Assembly: GCA_001584585.1 (NCBI GenBank)
Contig: LSYV01000040.1
Span: 860,998-875,909, forward strand
DNA from: Gonium pectorale
Taxonomy: Eukaryota; Chlorophyta; Chlorophyceae; Chlamydomonadales; Volvocaceae
Length of the DNA: 14,912 bases
Direction: 5' to 3'
The position numbers and the translations under genes were made by a program. The notes below the pieces were generated by a model. The model was not told the origin of the DNA. It made no database searches and saw only the letters and a program-made list of their open reading frames with translations. This document shows positions 7,599 through 14,912 of the stretch, in pieces; positions within the stretch are counted from its first letter, which is position 1, and every line of letters begins with the position of its first letter.

Positions 7599-8843
7599 CC
7601 CCGCCCCGGGCGGCGGCATGTTCCCCACTGAGGCGGAGGAGCTGAACTGGAAGGGATCGGCCGCAGCAGGCGGCTGCGGCGGCGCGGCTGAGCTCATGGG
7701 GGGACTCGCCAGCGACTCCATCACGTGGTGGATGGTGAGACCCGCCAGCAGATCATCGGGCGCAGCCAGGGCGGCAAAGGGATCCGCCGCCGGGCCGCCG
7801 TTGCTGCTGCCGTGGGCCTGTGCCACAGGCTGCTGCTGGTGGGAGTGCGACGGGTGGCTGTGGTTGCGGCCGTGGTGGCCGCCGTGGTGCCCGTGAGCGA
7901 CGGCTTTGTGCGGGTCGTGCGCCGGGCCCTGGGCAGCGAAGCGTGATAGCTGGCCGTTGGCGGAGGCGGACGGCGTGGCCACGCCCTCGCTTATGGAATG
8001 GCTGCGCTGGTGCCCCAGCCCCGCCAGCGTGTGCGGCGCCGGCACCGGCGCCGCCGCCAAGCCCGAGGGGTTCGAGCTGGCCGAGCTCGACGGCGCCGCG
8101 TGGAAGTCGGTCCACTCCAGGGAGTTCCGCTGGGGGATTGGCGCGGCGCTGGGGGCCGGGACCGGAGGCGCCGTGACGAACGAACCAAACGGGTCGTCGT
8201 GCTGAAGGGGTGCCGATGGCGGCGTTGTGGCGGGCGGCGGGGCGCTGGACGCGAGCTCGTCGAACCCGCCCAGGAGGTCCATCATAAGCGCTGGGCTGGA
8301 TGCCGACGTTTTGGTGGCGGACAGCCGCACCGACGCCGGCGCCTGCGCTGCCGGAGCCGCGGGCGCGGCCGCGCTGCTGGACTCGTCGTCCTTAGCGTAC
8401 GGGTGATCCGCGTAGTTGTCAATGGTCGGCGGCTGCGAGTCGGTGGCCGCGAAGGCGTGGTCGACGTACTTGGCGCGGATGAAGGACGCGAGCTCGGGGT
8501 TCGGGTTGCCGCTGGGCGGCCGCCTGAAGTCCTTAGGCAGCCGCGCCTCCCAATACCGGTTTCCCTTGACGTTGCCCATCACACGGCAGAACTCCACTTG
8601 CTTGGGCAGCCATGTGTCCAGGTTGCATGACCGCACTTGTGAAATGTGGACCCCCAGCGACCGATGGATGCCAGAGCACGTGAGGCAAACAAATACGCCC
8701 AGATTGACGCTGGCCCACGTCGGGTTGCGTGTCTTGCAGTCAGCGCAGCTCTTGTTGCCCTCCTCCTTCAGAATGCTCGCCAGCAGCCGCTTGTGTCGCT
8801 CATTCTGCTCATCGGTAACACTTCTCTTGCTGTTAAAGTTCAT
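7539..8843 (-). CDS. ArfGAP-domain protein, SMAP/AGD5 class
   Basis: GTPase-activating protein for Arf small GTPases; the family drives GTP hydrolysis on Arf during coat-vesicle budding at Golgi/endosome membranes. The ATG at 8843 gives MNFNSKRSV, directly leading into the domain. Residues 11-130 are the ArfGAP domain: zinc finger C33-x2-C36-x16-C53-x2-C56, then IHRSLGVHIS with the arginine finger R61, then LDTWLP and FIRAKY, closely resembling plant AGD5 and animal SMAP proteins. The rest is a disordered tail rich in Ala/Pro/Ser with DPF motifs at 217, 354 and 396 (the known ligand type of AP-2 appendages), DDLLAGL at 363 (weak clathrin-box likeness) and a His-rich patch at 318-335. The frame has no intron over 1.3 kb, unusual beside the intron-rich neighbour. 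The stop at 7539-7541 follows an apparent one-base frame break near 7599-7607. Confidence 0.9.
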   Translation of the reverse strand: MNFNSKRSVTDEQNERHKRLLASILKEEGNKSCADCKTRNPTWASVNLGVFVCLTCSGIHRSLGVHISQVRSCNLDTWLPKQVEFCRVMGNVKGNRYWEARLPKDFRRPPSGNPNPELASFIRAKYVDHAFAATDSQPPTIDNYADHPYAKDDESSSAAAPAAPAAQAPASVRLSATKTSASSPALMMDLLGGFDELASSAPPPATTPPSAPLQHDDPFGSFVTAPPVPAPSAAPIPQRNSLEWTDFHAAPSSSASSNPSGLAAAPVPAPHTLAGLGHQRSHSISEGVATPSASANGQLSRFAAQGPAHDPHKAVAHGHHGGHHGRNHSHPSHSHQQQPVAQAHGSSNGGPAADPFAALAAPDDLLAGLTIHHVMESLASPPMSSAAPPQPPAAADPFQFSSSASVGNMPPPGAGHKRHPSHGKKGGGGHAAAV

Positions 8844-9787
8844 TGGATTCGTTCTGGGTCACCCAAGCGTGAAGTCAGCGGTCCCTCCGAGGTCGAGAAG
8901 TAGCACACTGTTGCTATCTAGTGCAAGCTTGCGCTCATTGCCGCATCGTGTACAACAAGTCCTCTAGCGAGCGCATGACGTGCGGGAAACACCAGCTGTG
9001 CGAAAAGTACGAAACTCTTGAGTTGTTGGCGAGCCGACTGACCCCTCCGTTGCACACCGATCTACGAAGACACAGTGCTCCAGCACGACAAGAAACTGGT
9101 TACGGGAATGGGGACTGCCGCCTGTCGTTCTTCCCCACATGTCGTCGATCCCCAATCTGCTGACGCAAAACCCGCGCAGCGCAGCCATCATTCAAGACGT
9201 ACGCCGATGCTATTATCAGGAGCGAGCCACCCGCCCTGCGGCACGGCGGCGGCCGATAACCCGTCGACTGGCCTTTACCCCAGGCCCAGGCCCAGAGCTA
9301 TAACCCGTTATCAATTACCAACCTACGAAACAATGAAGTGAGGATGAAGACATGCAGAAGCAATGGCCATCCCACAGGGGCGACGGGCGAGCCCACCTAA
9401 AACCAACCAAAAGGTGAGACCAAATCCACGTGTCACCGGAACATCCGCTGGCACTGACATTCTTCCACCAATGGCATGTACTCATGCTCAAAGAGATAAG
9501 TGTGTGCATACCGCCTAGACGATGCAAGCCACAGTCTGCCGGGTTCAGTGTCGCACAGCCGAGCCGGCACATATCCGCGCGGGTAGCTAGCACCTAAAGT
9601 TTACCCGGTCGCACATACGGCGCCTTCCTCCCTGCTGTCTACAACAGTGCAGTCGCTACAAACTCCCTTGCGGTGCCAGCGTGTGACCAGTGTGTAGTGC
9701 TGTACGAGCCCGCGGGCCCGGTCTACAAAGCATATGCTGGCGGCCCAGCCGTTGGTGCGGTGCCCCAAGTTGCCACCCTTCCGCTCC
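8844..9787. other. Intergenic between WD40 and ArfGAP genes
   Basis: Contains the 3' flank of the WD40 gene and the promoter and 5' leader of the ArfGAP gene, both minus strand. No coding bias, no recognisable promoter element, and no canonical TGTAA signal behind the WD40 stop were found. Confidence 0.45.
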
Positions 9788-12700
9788 TCACAGCGCGATC
9801 GTGTGAACAGCCTGGTCGCAGCACACCGCCATCGCCGCCTCCGGGTGCAACAGCGGGGCCAGCGCGTTGACGGGCCGCTGCAGGCGCACCGTGTACAGCA
9901 GGTCCACGTCGCCCAGCGCCTTCTGCGGGTCCACGGGCCAGCGCGGGGGACCGAGGGGTCACGGGAATGCGGCTGCACACCGCTAAAAGAGAAACTTGCA
10001 GAGAAAGAGGGAGCCCTCATGTACGGACACACGCACACCGCGTCGTTTCATACATCAACACACCGCGTGCCGTCTCCAGTATGGCGGGCGGATACGTCCC
10101 TCTCGCTGCTTCAAAGCAGGCAGATGGCAGAACACGGCTCGTGCCGACGAGTGTGCACTAATGCGGTTGGTTTGGTTCAACAGGACAGGCGCATACGCTG
10201 CGTGGGCAGGTGCCCCCTGCACTCCACATACACGCCCTACGGCTGTGCGCCCGTGGCACTCCATCCCACACACGCCCACCACGGCTCGCGGCCCCCGCCC
10301 AGGCCCGTTGCTTGTCCCGCCGGTTGCAACACGCACCATCTTGTACACCCGGACCATGGGCTTGGGCCCGCTGCCGCCGGCGATGATCATGCTGGAGCAC
10401 GCTCCCGGCCCGAAGCGCGCCGCGTACGGCAGGCAGCCGTTTGGCTCAGGCTGCCACCAGGGCAGGTTGGTCAGCAGGCGGCCGCTGCCCAGATCCCACA
10501 GCTGCAGCGGGTTGGCGTGGCGCCAGCTGCCCGTGAGCACTATGCCGCTGCCGGGCTGCACGTCGATGGCGTCGCCGCAGATGTGCGGGCCGGAGATGGA
10601 GCGCACAGCCCTGGGCGGCGAGGCGGCGAGCGGAGGTACGCGGAGCGGAGGGAAGCGGGGGGAAGCAGCTCAGCGCGCCCCCATCAAAGCGCCGCGGGTC
10701 AGCAGGCCGTCCCATACAGGCTTGCACTAGGCAAGCGCATGCAGGAACTGATGTAAGCAATCGAATGAAGCGCGCAATTGGCCCTTTCTGCACATGCATT
10801 CGCCGGCCCGCGGCACGATCCTGAACGAGCAGCGTTCGTGCGGATGGCCACAGGGCGGCCCCGGGCACCGCCTCTGCACAGCGACGTGCAGTCGCAGGAG
10901 GGCAAGAGCCAGCGAAGTCCTTGGCCGGGCGCGAACCCGCTCACCTGTGCACGCGGAGGTCCCACACCAGGACGCGGTTGTCCCAGCCGCCCGACAGCAG
11001 GACCTGCGGTGAGGGCGGACACGCCGTCAGCGGTGTGCGGGCGTTGCGGGCACCTAGGTGCAACTCCCTCCACCAGGGAAGCCACCACGACCTGGAGGCA
11101 CCTCGCGCACTGCCCTCCAACCTTTCTAGCTCTGACCTGCCTTACTCGGCCTCACTTTCTCACGGAGGTGATCCCTGTCGGCGCATTGGCGCACTACAAG
11201 AACCAGCGCCCGTGCCCTTGCAGCCCCTACATGATTACCAATCATGGATTCCACGTCGTGAGCCCACACCTACCCGTGGGTGAGTTATGCCACTTACCCA
11301 CGGTTAGGTGACACCCCCTAGCCCGCCCCGCCCGCGCCCCATCCCCGGCACCTGCGGCTCGTCGGGGTGCCAGGCCAGCGCAAAGACGTTGCTGGCGTGG
11401 CCGTTGGTGGTTACCCCGTCGCCGTGGTCGAGCGTGTGGCTCGTGGAGCACGTGGCCTCGTCGTACACCCGCACGGTGTAGTCCGAGCCGGCGGTGGCGA
11501 AAGCCTGGCGGAAGGGGGTGGAGGTTGGCGAGGCGGCGCTGGCGTCAAGCAGATGGGGTGCCCGGGAGTGCGATGCGGCTTGGCACCCTGCGGAGCGGCA
11601 TCGCGCGGCCTCCGGCCCTTACAACGTACGTGAGGTATGACACTCACATACCTGCCGCTGGGTTCCTGCAATACCCCAAAACGCAACACGCCCTGCCACG
11701 CCAGCGCAGCCCGCCCCTGTACGCGGTGTCCGCCCCCCCCCGTCCTCCCTACACATCCCCCTCGCCCACGCTATGGACGCGCCTCCAGTGCCATACTCGT
11801 CGGTCGTCGCTCAGTGGGTCGTCGCTCAGTGTGGCGCCCAGGACTGAGACCAGCGCTCCCCCCGTCCTCCCCCTCACCGCTCCGTCTGGCCGCATGGACA
11901 CCACGTTGAGTCTGTTGCCCGGCTCGTAGTTTGTGTGCAGCACGCGCTTGGTGCCGATGTGGACGTGCACCAGCGCGTCACCCTGCGCGTCACCAGGCAG
12001 GAAGGCAGGCACGGTCGGTGCGCGGGTGCGGGCTCATGCACGTGCTGTCCGAGGCGTTGGATACACGTTCTGCTAGCATAGGCGGCGCAAGCAGTCAGCG
12101 TCAGGTTTCCCCGCAGTCCCGGCTGGGCCGAGGGCCCAAACAACAGCGCTCGACCTGGGCTATAGCATGGGCGGTACCAAACCCAAACCCAACGCCGGGT
12201 GGGGTGCCGTCCCTCTCGTCTGCATGCCCGAGGCTTACTCCATGACAGATTTTGCACCGCAACCCCCACCTGTGCCGCCAGCAGCACGTTTTGGATCCTG
12301 CTGCCGGGCTGGTCGGGCCGGAATGCCAGCGACGTGACCACGCCCTCCCCAGGCGTGCTAAGCAGTCCGCCGCCGACGTTGCTCCCCCGCTTCGCGAGCG
12401 GCCCGCCCGGGCGGCCGGCCTCGGGGCCGCTGCCGTTGACCAGCTCCGCCATCACTATGTTGTCCATGTGCTCAAGCGTGGAGGGGTTTATGAGCTGCGG
12501 GCGCACGGTAAGGTGACACTCGTAAGGTACTGCCCTCCGCCCATGAGAAAAACGGGCAGGGGTGAACAGGCAAACAGGCTCCATGTCCCTGCGTCCACTT
12601 CCAAAGCCATGGACCGGTGCTAGTGAGGCGCTCGCACCTGCACGGCGCCCTGTCGGCCGCCCACCGCCAGGACGTTGCTGGTAAAGGATGCGGCAATACA

Positions 12701-13373
12701 CAGCGCCTCCGTGTTTGGCCCGAGCTCCAGAGTATCATGTGGCTGCTTTATGTCAACCAACGTCACGTTCTAACAAGACGTGCGGTGGATTTTGTGGGAG
12801 GCGGGACGGGTAGGGAGGGGTGGGAGCAAGGTTGAGATACACTGCTGGGTTGCGCGGAGCAAGCGGCATCCAAACCGGTAAGTTGAGCGGGGACCAGGGG
12901 GCCAGGCAGCGCAGAGGTGCGGGGGGGGGGCGGAGGAAAGGAACGCCACCGCTCGCTCCCGCTGTGTGTTCACTTGTACTTCGCACGGACAAAACCGCCC
13001 CGCACCCGTTGCTTGCTGGAAAGCGGATATGCTTCTATATCGTCCGCCTCATCTGCTCGACGCGGCCGAAACGCTTCGAGCGCCTGCGCCTCAGATGGTG
13101 ACAAGGCGGAACGATACGTGAAGGTCTTCCCGATTTCCTCAGCGGCCCTGAATAAACAAGAGTAAACAGTCAAGGCGTCTCCGAGGCTTAAAGCCAACAC
13201 AGCAACAAACACCGGAACGAGCCATACCTTCCCCCGTCGTCGAAATCTTCACCAACGTCGTCAACATCGCCAACTCTTGGTTCCTCTTTATGCTTGGACG
13301 AGTGATGGCTCGCGGCAGGTACCGATAACTTGCTGGGGCTCGGGCGACCTATAGTGTGGGCTCGCATCGACAT
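9788..13373 (-). CDS. WD40-repeat protein, nine exons, 447 aa
   Basis: Exons, in order: 13373-13228, 13147-13006, 12742-12638, 12494-12270, 11982-11878, 11504-11352, 11003-10945, 10610-10337, 9922-9788. They sum to 1344 bases, stop TGA included. Every intron is GT-AG and every junction keeps frame and completes a blade. Residues 1-96 are charged and probably disordered (DVDDVGEDFDD; ADEADDIEAYPLSSK). Residues about 105-447 form one propeller of about seven blades; clearest are FATAGSDYTVRVYDE, VLLSGGWDNRVLVWDL and IVLTGSWRHANPLQLWDL. The last blade (NALAPLLHPEAAMAVCCD) ends the protein at VHTIAL and lacks the closing strand. Propellers are protein-binding scaffolds; the sequence gives no specific partner. 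Comparable WD proteins occur among flagellar components, but this is only a possibility. The ATG is the first in its open frame; the first exon is the least certain. Confidence 0.88.
11802..11831 (+). repeat. Perfect 15-bp tandem duplication in intron 5
   Basis: GGTCGTCGCTCAGTG occurs twice head to tail, with no mismatch, inside intron 5 of the WD40 gene (11877-11505). It looks like a recent slippage event. Confidence 0.85.
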
Positions 13374-14216
13374 TTTGACACCTGGAAGAGTGCGTGTGTT
13401 CCGCAGAGGCAGCGAGTCGGCATGATGGCAGTGCACCTGACACCGTACGGGGGAAGTACGTATCTAGCCGTACTGTGCGGAACTACGCGGACACGTGTTT
13501 GAACAGGACCTAACAGGACCAGACAGGACGGAGCAAGCTCGGTCCGCTTACAGTCAAGGAATCAGAGGAGGGAAGAGGCGTTGCCCCGCCCGGCAGCGGC
13601 CCGGCCTTACCCTCGTAGGGTGACCGTTGGAGAGCTCTACCTCCCATGTTGTCCTTATCGCTAAGCTACTGCTTCTCACATTGGCGTAGACCGGCTGCGT
13701 TTGCGCGTACCACATGGCTGCTGGTTTTTATGACACTGCTGTTTGGAAGTTGTTTAAGACGTGCGTTCTCACCCGCCTTTCTTCGGCAATGCATTCTGCA
13801 TGTTCAGTTCTAATTGTTCATGTAAGCGCCGTAAATTGAATGGAAATCGTCGGTCCCGGTGATTGCTGGCACCTTGGATGCACAGGCAATGAAACGGCCT
13901 AAACGGCAATAAATGGGGTTTCACGCATTCTACGTGTCCCTGGCGCAAGGGTCATAGAAAATGAATACATCTTAACGGTGAACCGCTTGTCCTAGAAGGT
14001 TACCCGCTTGTGGCAGTTGCGGCCATGATGGCTCGGCATGACCTGCCATGCAAACTTGAGGCGCCTCCTGTCTGCCGATGTGCAGGCTGCAGGGCATAAC
14101 AACCGCCTGACGATTGAGCTCGCATCAAAGGAACGGTGGCACGCTGCTAGGGGTGCGCAACTGAAGCCCTAGTTCAACCTGGGGCGCGGTTTGAATGGAG
14201 CCTAATGGAGTATACG
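13374..14216. other. 5' flank of the WD40 gene and gene-poor DNA
   Basis: The first stretch must contain the WD40 promoter and leader, but no TATA box or other element is obvious. From about 13690 on the DNA is less GC-rich and has no frame over 60 codons on either strand. TGTAA at about 13821 on the plus strand could be a polyadenylation signal, but no plus-strand gene precedes it. Confidence 0.4.
13501..13530 (+). repeat. Three imperfect 10-bp tandem units (AACAGGAC)
   Basis: Three consecutive units of the form (g/t/a)(a/g)ACAGGAC(c/g) upstream of the WD40 start. They could be chance or a protein-binding cluster; nothing decides this. Confidence 0.6.
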
Positions 14217-14296
14217 ATGGCCATTTACGCATTCCGCCTCACCAAAGGGGCATCCGGCCAAAGGACGGTCGTCTTCCACCAGGTGGCTGTGAAGCG
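14217..14296 (+). CDS. Possible first exon with strong donor
   Basis: ATG at 14217 opens MAIYAFRLTKGASG and continues to VVFHQVAVK with few A-ending codons, reaching CG|GTGAGTAAC at 14296/14297, a strong 5' splice site. Unspliced, the frame stops at once (TGA 14298-14300). No partner exon with a convincing acceptor and codon bias was found downstream, so the gene would have to continue with a long intron. Unrecognised; it may be chance. Confidence 0.22.
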
Positions 14297-14309
14297 GTGA
14301 GTAACTGGG

Positions 14310-14323
14310 TGACCCATGGGTCA
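14310..14323. repeat. Perfect 14-bp palindrome
   Basis: TGACCCATGGGTCA equals its own reverse complement. Perfect dyads of this size are typical of dimeric protein-binding sites, but there is no other evidence here. Confidence 0.6.
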
Positions 14324-14518
14324 GCAAGGTCTGCAGCGGACCCGCCACCTTACTCATTGAAAAGCCCGTCGCCTCACTTGCATGGTCCTCCTTGCCTTTT
14401 ACCAACTCGCTTGCCCGCCATCCTGAAAATGTCGTGCCTTCGGGTGTGCATAATAGTATGTAGAGGCGGGCTTTCTATCTCCATCTCCACACGTCTTTTC
14501 GTGGGCTTGTGGTTGACC

Positions 14519-14908
14519 TTACGGTAACTCCTTGCCCCAGCCGTGGCCCCCACCCCTGCTGGTCAGGCACCGGGTCGGGAAGGACAACTGGGGAATGGGC
14601 TCGAAGTGAGATGTCTGAATAGGCTCAGGACAAGCTGCGGACGGGGGAGCCCATGAAGCTTGCTGTCGGCCTGCTTGCGCAGTCTCCAGGCAGGGGTAGC
14701 CTCCATCCGCGGGCACACAAGGTTCACTGCTGCAGCAATCCTCCGAGGCGTGGTGCGTTGGGTATGAACGCGAGGTGACACTGTCGGCTGCCGGCTTCCC
14801 CCCTGTTTTGTCCCAGCCAACTGTGTAAGGTGGTGACCGCATTACTGGTAACTGCAGCTGGCAGGTGCAGTCGGTGGTGCGTCGCGCGGTGCGCCGCTCG
14901 GACGCCAT
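14519..14908 (-). CDS. Hypothetical 129-aa open frame at the window edge
   Basis: The ATG at 14908 in good context (ACCATGG) starts MASERRTARRTTDCTCQLQ, an Arg/Thr-rich beginning. The frame stays open for 129 codons to TAA at 14519-14521, with about one codon in six ending in A, which is intermediate between coding and random. It contains a Cys-rich stretch (DCCSSEPCVPADGGYPC). No domain is recognised. It may be a first exon that is spliced well before the in-frame stop, or a chance frame. Confidence 0.3.
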   Translation of the reverse strand: MASERRTARRTTDCTCQLQLPVMRSPPYTVGWDKTGGKPAADSVTSRSYPTHHASEDCCSSEPCVPADGGYPCLETAQAGRQQASWAPPSAACPEPIQTSHFEPIPQLSFPTRCLTSRGGGHGWGKELP

Positions 14909-14912
14909 GGTT

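Noticed and set aside
7998..8630. 210-codon plus-strand Arg-rich frame
   Set aside because: Antisense shadow of the ArfGAP gene; the opposite strand has the zinc finger and conserved domain.
9734..10756. 340-codon plus-strand frame, the second longest uninterrupted frame in the window
   Set aside because: It lies antisense to the last two WD40 exons and the introns around them, and is Arg/His/Pro-rich without any domain. The minus-strand exons join in frame and complete a propeller.
11874..12701. 275-codon minus-strand frame taken as one exon
   Set aside because: It runs through introns of the WD40 gene: the conserved reading of exon 4 (12494-12270) lies in it, but GT at 12269 and AG at 11983 bracket non-coding DNA and exon 5 is read in another frame.

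Overview
The window looks like nuclear DNA of a green alga, most likely a volvocine chlorophyte (Chlamydomonas/Volvox/Gonium kind). The coding stretches are GC-rich and rarely use A at the third codon position. The clearest gene is cut by eight introns of about 80-414 bases, with GTGAGx/GTGCGx-type donors and mostly CAG/GCAG acceptors. Genus and species cannot be fixed from the sequence alone, and no database search was possible.

Left third (1-3350), mostly sparse. A small minus-strand gene (217-636) codes for a 139-residue protein of unknown function with a SAP-like C-terminus. It is followed by a complete 652-base non-autonomous DNA transposon (993-1644) with imperfect 24/25-base terminal inverted repeats, exactly flanked by an 8-base target duplication, as in the hAT superfamily. 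Beyond it are non-coding sequence, a diverged short repeat pair, and one orphan minus-strand reading frame (2529-2765) with good codon bias that may be an isolated exon.

Middle (3350-7300), degenerate and duplicated. A plus-strand fragment of a volvocine-type serine/threonine kinase (helix C to strand beta-5) is broken by a one-base frame change. Two diverged copies of a repeated segment (within 3704-4163 and 4825-5837) point to an old tandem duplication. Short telomere-like motifs and simple repeats are scattered here. No intact gene can be supported.

Right half (7300-13400), two well-supported minus-strand genes in tandem. First in transcription order is a nine-exon gene (13373 to 9788) for a 447-residue WD40 protein; every splice junction could be placed and all keep frame. 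About 945 bases downstream is an ArfGAP gene of the SMAP/AGD5 class (start 8843) with an intact zinc finger, an arginine finger and a C-terminal tail carrying DPF motifs that resemble clathrin-adaptor ligands. Its frame is apparently broken by one missing base near 7599-7607; a fourth DPF motif appears in the shifted frame beyond the break.

Right end (13400-14912). A long region without a clear gene, then a possible plus-strand exon with a strong donor (14217-14296) and a 129-residue minus-strand open frame (14519-14908) of unknown nature. The two good genes have general cell roles (membrane traffic; a propeller scaffold) and nothing shows that they work together. I found no convincing new multi-gene system.
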